A DNA stretch of 59,178 nucleotides. It comes from Phoronis australis. Taxonomy: Eukaryota; Phoronida; Phoronidae. Below, one piece after another: positions 46,863-58,080 of the stretch. A model generated the notes under the pieces. It did not search any database and was not told the origin of the DNA. It saw nothing but the letters and a program-made list of their open reading frames with translations. The stretch spans positions 347,846-407,023 of the forward strand of contig NMRA01000109.1 in the NCBI GenBank assembly GCA_002633005.1. The letters are read 5' to 3'. Numbering within the stretch: position 1 is the stretch's first letter; each line of letters opens with the position of its first letter. The translations under genes were made by a program, and so were the position numbers.

Positions 46863-48152
46863 CCTAATTAAACAACGAGAGGGGTTGCCAATGTGAATTA
46901 CTCATCCTTAAATTTAATAAACCTACAGGAAAAGTATTTAAGGGGTTTAAAATCACCAATTTCATATCAAAATCGCCCAAAACAACCCTATCGGTCGATT
47001 AGTTTTTCATATTAGAGCAACCGCAAATGCTATCTCACGATATGTTAATTAGTTGAGTTACGTGCATTTATTAGTCGATAACTACCTGATATCGGGGCAA
47101 CGAATTGATCTATTGTAAACGAGCGAAAAATCAGGTGACTAGGAAAAGTTAAAGTGGAACTTGCAAGCTCATCCCTTATGTCGGTGGTTGTTTGATCAAA
47201 TTAGTTACAAACGTAACACATAGCGACGGTGTGAATTTGAAGTACGTATACAGTTTCCGAATACTTTTAGAAGGAGTTTACTGTCAACCGTGTGCAATAA
47301 TTTTCGTGACATTATGTTGGGGAATAACAATGCATGATGCGAACTTCGTGAGCCCCCATCTGACGTCATGAGTGCAAGGTCAACTACATGTGTTTACAGA
47401 ATTTTTTGGTTTTCACATTTTCAAGTTGTCAATGCACACAACTGCATTTTTAGCGTAGATGATATTCAAGTAGTAATGTCGTTTAATTCCTGTTCTACAT
47501 TAGCATAGCGAATTTGAAATGACGGTTAAGGCCGAGGTTAAGGGGTTATTCCAATGCAGCTGTTGCGGTGGTGGTTTGAATGCGTGTGCGAGCCGAAAAC
47601 GGTGTTAGAGAGAAAGTGGCGTCTTTGAGGGGAAATGAGCAGAAGGTACTGATTCTGAGCAAAAACATCCCCCGTTCTTGAACAATTTGGCTATGGATGT
47701 GCAAGATGACTTTAAAGCCAATTGGCAATGTTATATATGTTTTTGGTTTCAAAGGAGAAACCGGCAAGTATTCAAGAAAGATCAAGCAGATTGGAGAACA
47801 TTTTGTTGCGAGGCTAAAAAAATGACGAGTAATTGTGACTTCGGAACCAAGCAACAGAAAAACAAACAGATCAGGGATCAGGCCATCAATCAATGTAAGC
47901 CATTACGATTTCGTCGTAAAGTGCAACAGGAAAGTCCCGGGTTCACTGTGAACAAATTACTGAACATTGCTAAGTTACAGGAAGTCGTTGATTGACAGCT
48001 AGTCAAAGGGAAATAAGTAATAACAGTCCCAGTGCCCCCTTTTAAAGACTGGGGGTGATCACCAAGGATACTCATAAAGGAAAAGAGAGCACCAGCATGT
48101 TTTTCTTAAGGACAGACGTTTAGGCCACATTCGCACGGATAACTGCTGTCGA
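46863..48152. other. Intronic stretch with an unassigned frame
   Basis: The plus frame 47678-47995 (start MNNLAMDVQDDFKANWQCYI, then CxxC-like pairs and a basic stretch) is not recognised and has no splice or duplicate support. Nothing else is visible. Confidence 0.25.
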
Positions 48153-48566
48153 GTGAGTCTTTTTGCTGTTGAGTGTGAAACAAAGTTAAAGATACAGAGA
48201 ACAATGGAAAAACTGAATGTGGTGCTTCAAACTCTGTTTAGCAGCTGTAGACAACCAACGGTTATGACAACCGATAATGAACCACATTTTAGCGAATGTG
48301 TTTCAGCACTTGTATGCAACCCATTAGCATACAGTACAGCACAGGCAATTCACACCGTTATATCCGGTTGGAAACGCCGAGGTGAAACGCGAGAGGGAGG
48401 ACTGCATACTTTACTTTTCCAATATTCAGCGCTAATGTTTTGCCGCAATTTGCGTGTCAGAAGAAGACTGACCTTTGTCTTAGTGATAAGCTTGTTTTTA
48501 ATGAATATTTGTGTACTTAAAGTTAGCACTTGCTTGACATGGTCCATTAGGTCTGGACAGAGATAA
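48153..48566 (+). mobile_element. Retrovirus-like (Gypsy-type) integrase fragment, decayed
   Basis: The frame contains VVLQTLFSSCRQPTVMTTDN followed by EPHFSECVSALV. The PTVMTTDN-x-P-x-F segment corresponds to the second catalytic Asp region of LTR-retrotransposon integrases (usually TDNGPQF). After it the frame decays. No gag, RT or LTR nearby belongs to it, so it is an isolated fragment. Confidence 0.5.
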
Positions 48567-48739
48567 TGTAATCTGTGTAGAATGGAGTAGCAAACATGGT
48601 TGACTACACGGCACTTGTCGTTATGAACAATCTCTATTCCATTCCGTTCGTATCCTCGGAACAAATTTCTACTCTAAGTAGAACTTTGGTAAAGCAACTG
48701 AATGCGAAATGTGTTTAATAGACACTCGATATTTCAAAA

Positions 48740-48860
48740 TATACGGATTGAAGTTTGTCTCATACACATTGAATTTGACGAGGAAAATAGGGCCATGTAA
48801 TAAACTTTTCCAAATTCACCTCCCGTACTACTTCAACACGAAAAGTTCAAAACGTATGTC
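48740..48860 (+). repeat. Dispersed repeat shared with 57965-58080
   Basis: Both copies contain TGACGAGG, GGCCATGTAATAAA, TTTTCC, ATTCACCTCCCG and ACTACTTCAACA. The other copy carries TTAA element copy B at its end, so this one may show the region before that insertion. Confidence 0.6.
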
Positions 48861-49369
48861 AATATCGGCTCAAAGTCGTTAACCGGTTCGATCACCAAAC
48901 TTTCGGAAAATAGTTTAAAGTACTACAATTATAACAGTGTAAATAACGCTCAACATACAATCAGGTCTCAATCATAACATATGGAGCAGGACTGCTAATA
49001 TATGATAGTTCTGTCTCAGTTATCATTTGTTCAACATTTTATCGTCTGCAACTCAGGCACCCATCCTTCGGTAACAACAATATCAAATGCTGTCGTTATT
49101 TAACTATTTTTAGGAGATGTTAAGAGTTCAATGAAAAGTTACCCTTGTTTTCATCTTTGTTATCTCTTTTCAAGTTATAAATCGTCACATTTAAAACCGT
49201 TTGTTTTACTAGAGAAAACTTGCAGCCTAGCGCACAAGTACATCCACATAGAATTTGATCCGCCACGTGAACAGCCTGGGTCAACTATTTAAAAAATCTG
49301 CGGAAAATGTAAGAAACTTAGGAATTCGAAGCGTATGGGTAAATACAAACGTACCTCGATTGGCGTACA

Positions 49370-50596
49370 CGAAGCAATATCCCACTCAACATTATTCCGC
49401 GTATAGACCCAGACCGAAGGTCTCGGTCGATACAAGTAATAATGGCTCGGAACCCTGGCAATCAGGCCTGTCACGGCCGCCGGGACTGGTACGAACATAA
49501 ACCAGCTTGAGTTGGAAACTAAACCTCCAGTCACGAAAAGACTATAATAGTGAGCCAAATAAATAACGCGCACGTAATTATTTATGTGAATTAGCCACGA
49601 AACTGGAAATCTATTTACTTGTTGGGGGTCCGCGAAGTCGGGTTCCCCTTCCACAGACCGTCAGGGCAAAGGTTGTACAGTAACAATGATTTGAATAATG
49701 TATTTGTATTTCTAATTAAAGATTTCCCTAACATGTGACCATACCATATAAAATCGAGTAATTGTTTCACAACAGCTTTCTGTCAGCAAACACTGAATTA
49801 GCATGCGCTCACACGGCCTCGGTGCCCGGTCAATTACTGTACCTTTGTTGCCGGCATCAAAGGCCGGCCGGGTAACGTAGTGGTTTATTCATTGCTGGCT
49901 TCTCAAAACATTTGCACTCACGAGCACTCCAAGGCATAAAATATTGTATCTAATGAGACAGACTTTGGTTCAGTTCCGTATAAGCAATGGTTAGCATGAG
50001 AACAATTCATATGCATGGCAACTCGCCTGGCGCCAATCCGACTTAGTCAAGAGCTCATCCGACGAAGACTTCACCGGTCGGATCGTTAGGTTTCACAGGC
50101 TTTCAGTTCGAACCGGAATACACTGATCAAGAAATACTAGAGAGGCGCCGTGAACATGCACAGGCAACGGAAGGTATGGATAGTTCTTTGGTAAGCCGGA
50201 ATTCGTCAGAGAAATCACTGTGGACGAAATGTCAGCCCAGAACAGATACGGAGATTTTTCACGGCCTCATACTTGCTATTAACAGCTTACCTTTCATTCT
50301 TCACTACCGTGAGCCACTTGCTAAGCATTTCGGGCTCTCGAGGAAGTCGAAAAACGATATACCCGCTTTCTTCGCAGCTTCATAGTTCGCACAAGCGGGA
50401 ACGATGCACCGCAATATAGCGGCATTCACTCTGCAGGCGAACCACCGAGGTCGCTACGTTTTTTCTCACCTTCCTTACAGGTTAACGCGACACCTCTCGG
50501 CAAGGTGAGGTCGACCGTATAAGAGGCGATGTGGATATAGACCGATTAAGACAGTAAAAAAGACTAATTAAATCGGGTGGCATTCTCCTTTAAGGG
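49370..50596 (+). repeat. Long dispersed repeat, copy 2, with P2X7-like remnant
   Basis: Homologous to 45340-46862. It keeps GFQFEPEYTDQEILERRR (50098-50151), the N-terminal part of the P2X7-like domain, but lacks the CxCC-HPDF part that copy 1 keeps. The ends and tail (GTGGCATTCTCCTTT) are shared. Both copies are broken in different places, so they decayed independently. Confidence 0.6.
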
Positions 50597-50599
50597 ATT

Positions 50600-51265
50600 G
50601 TTTTTTAGATCTTCGTTGTAGAATCAACGTCCATGTTAAACAGTCTAGTGTGATTGTCTTGCCATTTCTTATCTAGTTAGTAGCACTTGCGCTTGTAATT
50701 GTGATTATGTCGTAGTACTGTAGTGTTCCGTATAATAGTTATTTATCCGTGATGTTTGATAGTGTGTTGACTGATCTATAAATGTCGTATTTTGATGCGT
50801 GGAGATATAGTTTTGTGGAAAAATTAAGCATGATAGGCTCAAAGCTCACGGGTTGCAACTCATTTAAATGCGATTCCTGCAATCATGTTAGAAGATGTGA
50901 CAGCGCACGTTTTCGGTCAGCTGGAATCGTAAATGTCTGTTAGAAATCAAAATTATCTTATCAGACAGTGTTCAAATGACACGACCTCTGTTATGACCAC
51001 CATTTTTTCCTCGCATAGTAGAATGTGTGTATGAAAGTCAACAATGCAGCAAACACTCGATCGGGTGGCAAATGTTGCAATTCCGTCTTAACTCCGTCGC
51101 AAATTGACGTCTCTTTCATCAGAATTGGAAATTGTGTTGGGACAATAACTTAATTGGACGAAATATAACTCAAATTTCTTTTTTATTCCACATAATCTTG
51201 CTTAGTTGAGTTTCAAATAAATTCTCGTTTAAACACATTTGTAACTTAGATAAAGTATTAGAAAA
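50600..51265. other. Intronic stretch
   Basis: AT-rich; nothing supported. Confidence 0.35.
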
Positions 51266-51269
51266 TGAA

Positions 51270-51582
51270 AGTTCTCTAAATGACGAGCTAGCTACTGTCC
51301 ATGACTGGCTGGTTCACAATAAACTAATGAACTCTCTGTTAACGTTAGTAAAACCATGTTTATGCTGTTGAGAACCTAGCAGAAAGTAAAACAATAAAAC
51401 TTGTCTCTTTCTACCAACGTTTTCTTAGTCCAAATTGTCGACAACTTTAAAAACTTGGGCCTCATTTTAGATCCCAACCTGAAATTTAATATCCATTTAG
51501 TAAACGTCACAAAGAAATTGTAAAGAAAATTGTCGGTTTTACGCATCCAAAGCATTTTTTAATTTCAAGATATATGTAGGTC
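51270..51582 (+). mobile_element. Non-LTR reverse transcriptase fragment, left half (split by Penelope-like element)
   Basis: Frames read LNDELATVHDWLVHNKLMNS, VSKTMFML and, after a shift, VDNFKNLGLILDPNLKFNIH. This corresponds to the post-catalytic L-x-x-W-x-x-x-NKL and FKxLGxxLD segments of non-LTR RTs. The continuation is found at 55738-55990 on the other side of the Penelope-like element. Confidence 0.65.
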
Positions 51583-54500
51583 AATAAAACAACAAGAATG
51601 AATCAACTGAAATTCTCGAATATAATAACGTCCTTCGTCAACAGAAACAAAGTAAAATCAAACACTATATGACAACTGACATGTAAGATGCACAGGCGCT
51701 TGGGTTTATCGCAAATGACGTCACTAAATAATATATATAAGAAAACATAAAGGTTGGGCACTTAAACTTTGCCAAGCCGAGGCTCCCAACTTCAACGGTC
51801 CAAAATCCAAATAAAATCTGCGTGCACCTCCCTTAGCCTGGTATTGCATAAACATTCAAAGCCTTATCTTTCCTAGATCCCATTTAACTGTCTTCGTGAG
51901 TGGTGAAGTGGCGATGGAATATCCAAAACAATCTCAAAACTCTGAATTCAAGGACCTGAAATAGTAAACATGGCGGATTTCAGTTGTGCTTCAACTTGTA
52001 CGCCTGTCGTAGGTGAAACTTCGAGTTTGCGCAAGCAACCTATATTTCAAATTCAATAATTCTAATCCAAAACTCAACTATTGAGAATGTTAAAGTTAGT
52101 ATTTTAATGATTATTTGTAACTTTATTCCACTGACGGCTCATTTTAGCCCTTAACTTAGAAATTTATTACATAAACTGGTGTATCTTGTTTCTCATCTTG
52201 ACATAACGCACTTTTTTGATTGAAACACAACTTACTCGTCCAGGAAACGCAGTCCGTGCAAGTATTACAATGCGCGTGGCCGACGAGTTAACTCAATGGT
52301 TTTGGCCAAAAGTAAAACCTTCATAGGAAATCACAGTACACAAAAACTTCGCATATCAATACAGTATCAGGATAATTTATATTTGACACAAATATGTGAG
52401 TAATTACATTTATTTGGCAAGTGCTCTCTGCTTCTCATGATCAAGTAGTCGAGGGATTGACGATGAAAGCCGCGCGAAATTAGACCGTGGCTTTCGGATT
52501 TAGCTCGGGAGCGTCCGTTAAAAACCCGGATGTGCGAAGACCGTCTGCCATGACATCACGGAATCAGGTCCTTGAATTTGTGATTTTGGTATTCTTTTGG
52601 CATTGTTGTCGCCAAATCACCACTCGAAGGCAATTTGAAGAGATCAAATGAAAGAAGGTATTCTAAGAGTTGTTCGATGCTAGTTTCGTGGAGTTCCATG
52701 CACATTTGAGTAGAAAATTTTTAGGAAACAAATTTCGAGTGTCCAACCTTTATGTTTTCTTATATATATATATATTATTGAGTGACGTCATTTGCGATAA
52801 ACCCAAGCGCCTGTGGTAAGATGTAGCGTAATGAATATGATACATTGTTGCGGAAATAGTTAAATGATATCATTTAAGAAGTTTTTTATGTTTAATCCAT
52901 GAGGTTCTAGTGTATTGAGCTTTTCTATCCAAAAATTTTCTCTTTTGAGTCTATGAGGTGTACTGGGGTGTTGGAGATTTTCTATTATTTGTACAGAACG
53001 ATCTTGAAGATTATGGTTTTTGGAATTGAAATGATTACCTATAGTATCAGAAATGTTTTATGTATTATGTTAAATCTATGATTACGAAATCGAGTTTGTA
53101 GATTATGTTGAGTTTGTCATACGTATTGGATAGAACATTTTTTACATGTTACAAGGTAAATAATATTGTTGGAGGTGCAATCAGAGTAATGCTTTATTTC
53201 AAAGTTGTCATTGATTCGGGAAGACTGGAAAAAAGTGCTATCGTTGATAAAGTTACACATTTTACACCTAATTTTGTTACCTTGTGTGTTGCCAATAGGT
53301 TTGTCAGTTTGATGTATATTGTCGATATTGGCTTTAACTAATTTTTGTTAGATTTTTACATTTTCTCCAAGAAATTATAGGCGGATGAGGAAATAGGTTT
53401 TTCATTTGAGGGGAAATATGCAGCGTGAAGAGATGTTTTCTGAAGACGTGGCTAATTCAGTTTAAACATGGATTGGACATAGTTATGAATGGTATTCTAT
53501 TAGTAGTATTGCCTTTTGTTTTAGATCCTTTGTCAAACTGTTTGTGTATAAGATGTAAGGGGAAATGACGTTGAACTAGATAGTGCTTGAGTTCTTTTAA
53601 ACGATTATCAAAGGAAGTTTCTTCTGAACAAATGCGTCGAATTCTTAGGGCAAGGCTATATGGAAGGCTTTTTTGCAATGAAAGGGATGACACGAGTGAT
53701 ATGACAGATATTGGTGTTTGTCAGTTTCTTTACAGAATAAGTGAGTTTCAACTTTATCATTACTAAGGATTATCGTTACATCTAAAAATGAGACTTTATT
53801 TTGAGAAATGTCATGAATGAACTTTATAGTATGGTGAAATTTGTTCATATTTTCTAAAAAATACATGTAATTTTTGTGAGCCATGGGTCCAGATCATAAA
53901 AATGTCATCAATGTACCTTAGCCACAGAAGAGGATTTTCAGAGCAGGATTTGATGAAGTTGTTTTTAAGATTTCCCATAAGAATATTGGTAAAAGTAGGA
54001 GCAACCCTAGTGCCCATAGCTGTGCCTAATATTTGGAGATAGTGATTATTATTAAAGGTAAAATGATTCATGGTAAGTACATGTTCAAGAAGAGAGCGAA
54101 TAAAAGATGTAGGCACATTAGGATTATTACGGTGACTAAGAAACTTGGTAGTATAGAGGCTTCTATGCCTTCATGTTGAGGAATATTAGTGTATAAGCTT
54201 TTAACATCAAGAGTTACGAGAAGGGCATTTTTAGGTATATCACTGCTGTTTTTAATTATATTAAGAAAATGATTGTATCTTTAACATACGAAGGAAGAGT
54301 GGGGACAAATTGCTGAAGATGGTAGTCGGCAAACTGAGAATTTTTTTCTGTAGGGCAGTTGTTGCGGGCTATAACTGGGCGTCCATGATTGCCTACTTTG
54401 TGGATTTTAGGAAAGAGATAAAAGCGACTTGGTTGAGCATCATTATGAATGAGGTAGTTTTTGGTGTTTTTGTCAATGTGACCTAAATGGAAAGCATTCA

Positions 54501-55737
54501 AAAGAGTTTTAGTTATAAGGCTGATATGTTTTGTGTTGGGTTATTATCTAAAAGTTTGTAGTATGCTGTGTCATTAAGTTGTCGGAGAGCCTCGTCAATA
54601 TATTTCTGCTTGTCCATTATAACAACTGCTGATCCTTTATCAGCTGGTTTAATTATGATTTCTTTGTTTTTAGCGAGATTTGTGAGGGCATCTTTTTCGG
54701 ACTTAGTAATATATATTAGTAGGTACGCTTTTTGTTATTCATAACGTCACATTCGAGGGCATGGTTTTGACTTTTAGGTGGATTCCATTTGCTTTTTTCT
54801 TGAAAGGATTAATTTCTAAAGGGAAGTTCTAGTTTTCATCTTTGGTGGGATTGTGAAAATATGCTGCCAATCTAAGACGTCTAGCGAACGTGTAAATATC
54901 AATTAGTTATTCATCTTTGTCAATATTAGTTTTCGTTGGACAGAAGTTAAGTCCTTTAGAAAGTAGGCTAACCTCACTATCAGGTTATGATTGATAAATT
55001 AACTACGTTTGTTTGTTTCGCATGTTATTGTTTTCCAAGTAATTGGTCTACGGAACCTTCTGGTGCGTTTTACTTTTTTATGGTGTCGTTGGTATTATCT
55101 GCAGGACCGTAGATGACGGTGGTAGGAATAGGTCGAAACGAAGTCGTTGTAGATGTCTTAGAGCATTTGTTCTTTCCTTTGTTCTTGTGGTGCCGTACTT
55201 TTTTCAAATTAGTGTGGCCGTTCTTGGGTGCGTTGAATTGTGCAATGTTGTCTTCACTTTGGGATTCATGTAGAGGCTCGAATCTGTAGGTGGTAGAGAT
55301 TACTTCATCTGATGTATACGACATATATTTGTTGTAGAATTGTTTTTGCCGTTTGATTTTCCAGTTACTTTAATCCATCAACTTTATCTTGGACATCAGC
55401 TGTGATAGATTTTTCTTTTGGAGGAGGTGTTGAGCACGTGTCTTCTATTGTTTGAATGAGATAGTTATTTGGAGCGTGTTTGCTGTCCAACAGGTTGAAA
55501 TGGTGGTTGCGGTGTAGAAGTAATATGGGCTTGCTGTTGATATTCTCTGAGGTGTATTTAATCCAACGTATTTTATTTCTAATAGTAGTGTTGACATAGA
55601 TGTCTCTATGAAAAAGGTACAAGTTGCGAATATTTCATATAGTGTTTGATTTTACTTTATTTCTGTTTCTGTTGACGAAGGACGTTATTACATCCGAAAA
55701 TTTCAGTTGATCCATTCTTGTTGTTTTATTTACCTAT
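51583..55737 (-). mobile_element. Penelope-like retroelement with GIY-YIG endonuclease, decayed
   Basis: Minus-strand coding begins near 55710 (MDQLKFSDVITSFVNRN) and continues through 55622-55365 and 55324-55070. RT pieces follow: 54501-54256 (FYLFPKIHKVGNHGRPVIA), then 54116-53811 with MGTRVAPTFTNILMG and catalytic YIDD (about 53915-53904). The 53693-53457 piece has ALRIRRICS and LKELKHYLVQRHFP. A GIY-YIG endonuclease spans about 53250-52870: IIYLVTCKKCSIQYV, then a TGA (complement of 53117-53119) where glycine is usual, then GNHFNSKNH and LKRENFWIEKLNTLEPHGLN in another frame. The left end (51583-51985) is an inverted, internally deleted copy of the element's 5' start joined to its 3' end. 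About 4.15 kb in all; multiple stops make it inactive. Confidence 0.8.
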
Positions 55738-55990
55738 TCATAATCTACATTTAGTGAAACAACAGTATCCTTAAGAAGATCTGGATCGCCTTATTTAGTT
55801 TCAGATTTATTTTCTACTTTATTTAATTTCAACACACTGAAAACACTTCATCATTCTATCATTCAGCCCCATATTGATTATTGTTAGCCGGTGTGGGTAT
55901 ATACCAGCGACACACTTACAAGCAACGTCCGGGTAATTCAAAATACAGCCGCCAGGGATAACCTGGGTACCAGAATTAGGAATACCGAGT
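55738..55990 (+). mobile_element. Non-LTR reverse transcriptase fragment, right half
   Basis: Reads LKTLHHSIIQPHIDYC, stop, then PVWVYTSDTLTSNVRVIQN and TAARDNLGTRI. These are the thumb-region words (SLIxPHxDYCxPVW, KIQNxAAR) that follow the segment preserved at 51270-51582 in intact elements. The order supports one element split by the Penelope-like insertion. Confidence 0.65.
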
Positions 55991-56319
55991 CAACATCTTG
56001 TACTTCAAGCTTGAATCATGAAAGTAAAACAAAGAAACAAGTGACTCTGTATGCTTCATATGCAGAGCTGCAAATCCAATTGCAGTCAAGCTGTATACTC
56101 AATTTCCAAGCATGCCAACTTTTTCCATGCAGTGCGGCTTATTCTAAAGTGACGAATGAGTCCATTCCGGGCCTGAAACAGATTGTTATTGCAATTCATA
56201 ATTTGTTGGACTTACTGAACATTATGCTTGTCACTATAACAAAGTGCACTACTATGAATGTACATGTCGTATTTACAAAGGTAAACACAACAATTCATTT
56301 CTTAATGTATGATTTATAG

Positions 56320-56343
56320 GTGATGAAGTACACTGGTTCAAAG
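56320..56343 (+). CDS. Candidate microexon, 24 nt
   Basis: Acceptor gtatgatttatag and a perfect gtaagt donor. Phase 1-1; encodes DEVHWFK with a Gly (GGT) codon at the left junction. Confidence 0.45.
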
Positions 56344-56505
56344 GTAAGTATTTCATATTCCACAGTTTCAAAATAAGAATGACCAATGGAACAAGGGCAG
56401 TCATCAACGAAAAATTGACTAAATATTGCCAAATTCAACTTACTTTTATATAGTTCTTTCTGAGCGTAGCGATCACAAAAAGTAACAAATAATCTTGATT
56501 GTTTT

Positions 56506-56536
56506 CTGTTCTGTTCTGTTCTGTTCTGTTCTGTTT
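56506..56536 (+). repeat. (TTCTG)n microsatellite
   Basis: Five or so perfect TTCTG units. It is pyrimidine-rich and lies immediately upstream of the next candidate exon, so it could act as its polypyrimidine tract. Confidence 0.9.
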
Positions 56537-56549
56537 AACGTTTATAAAG

Positions 56550-56575
56550 GTGCTGAAGGCTACAAATACTTTACA
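56550..56575 (+). CDS. Candidate microexon, 26 nt
   Basis: Acceptor AG at 56548-56549 after a TTCTG-rich tract; donor gtaagt at 56576. Starting in phase 1 it encodes AEGYKYFT with a Gly junction codon. Unlike the others it ends in phase 0, so the next exon should start in phase 0. I did not find that exon. Confidence 0.35.
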
Positions 56576-56576
56576 G

Positions 56577-58080
56577 TAAGTTTGCGGTCTTAAGCACATC
56601 CCTTCTGAATGTGAAAAAGCGGTTTTGTAGAGTACGCAAACACTTCTCAATCAACAAAATGTTTGTTGGAAGCGTTACTCAATCTGCTCCTTGGCTCTGA
56701 AAGCGAAGCCAGGAATTACACGCTTTATAATTTTGTGACAATGTCTGCCCACCTTATGCACCTAAAACAGAATCACACTTCCTCTCTTCGTCTTCTTAGT
56801 GGTGTATATTTCAAATGCCCACATTTTTGCACATTTTATTAAAGCTATTGACAAAGTCTGAACAATGAAGATGTGAATCGTTCTTTCCCAAAACAATCCA
56901 TGCGTTATGGTAGCTGTTTAGAGGAAATGGGAAATATAACGTACAGTAGAATTGTATTTTGCTTATTTGTGTCCCGTATGGTTTCAAATTATCCATTGTT
57001 TATACATATATCTTATACAACGTGTGTGTATCCACCAGTGGTTACCCTATTGAGATTAGTGGTATGTAAAATTATTTGAACGTGGGCGAAGCCCAAATCC
57101 TTTTGCATGTCACAAATAGAGACATAATAGCATACTGGTAAAAACACGTACGTTATTTAACGCATTTACGCTATATGCCCCGATGAGGTCTCTTTAAAGA
57201 AGCAGGTTTATATAGATTGCTCTGCTTGTTTTTGTGACGTTTGCCATCTTTTATCAATGATGATTGCAGGTTGCGTGAAACGTATACGTGTAGGCAATGT
57301 ATTTTATGAATGAATTTTTGCAGCCTGCATGACACGGCAGTTCAAGCTGTATTTCAGAGCAGCTACAGACTTGGGGTGCATAACTGTTATTTTCAGTATT
57401 TTCGTCAGTGTTAAACCTGAAATCTATTGCTAAGTTAAAGTTTGCACACATTTTTGACGGTTTTCTTGATTTTCTTGAGTAATAACAGCAGAACACCCAG
57501 ACTTTGCGGCTGATGCACGTTCGCACGCTTCCTAAAAATGCTCCTTGTGCGTACTTCTTATCATTTTTAGGTGCAAAATATTCAGAAATTTATCATAAAA
57601 TTGACAAAAATACAGTGTTTACAGTAGTAGCAGATTTGCTTTTGGGCTAGGCGTATTTTGATTTTTTGAGAATGAATTTTAAATTGTCTCATATTTGACC
57701 GTAGAGAACCTTATCTGGCTTACTGCGACGGGTGACCAAAAGGAGTCATGGATTGGTACTGTTTATTGCTTTTCTCTGAATCAAATTATATTGATGAAAT
57801 GTCGAGATTTTTGTGCTTTAAGTGTTCTCTTCAGCTGCAAATTTTCAAGGTATATGATGACAAAGTGTCAACAATATTTTTATTACACTTTTTCGTTTAG
57901 TTTTGAAAACGCATATCATAGTATTGTCATGCGAAAATATTGCGCACGGAGCTAAACCCAAAGTCATGCTATTTATCCCATACGCGCTAAATCTGACGAG
58001 GGAAATTCGGCCATGTAATAAAGTTTTCCGCATTCACCTCCCGCACTACTTCAACAGCGACCTCTGACATGGAAAGTTAA
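56577..58080. other. Stretch after the last candidate exon
   Basis: No confident exon. The plus frame at 57695 (ENLIWLTATGDQKESWIG) follows a tag acceptor but has a poor donor and would start in phase 1, not 0. Positions 57965-58080 match 48740-48860 and end in the TTAA target of the next element. Confidence 0.35.

Noticed and set aside
53105-55273. Plus-strand frames at 53105 and 55043
   Set aside because: They are antisense shadows of the minus-strand Penelope-like coding sequence.
57705-57755. Frame ENLIWLTATGDQKESWIG after a tag acceptor
   Set aside because: The donor (gtactg) is poor, and phase 1 does not fit the phase 0 end of the preceding candidate exon.
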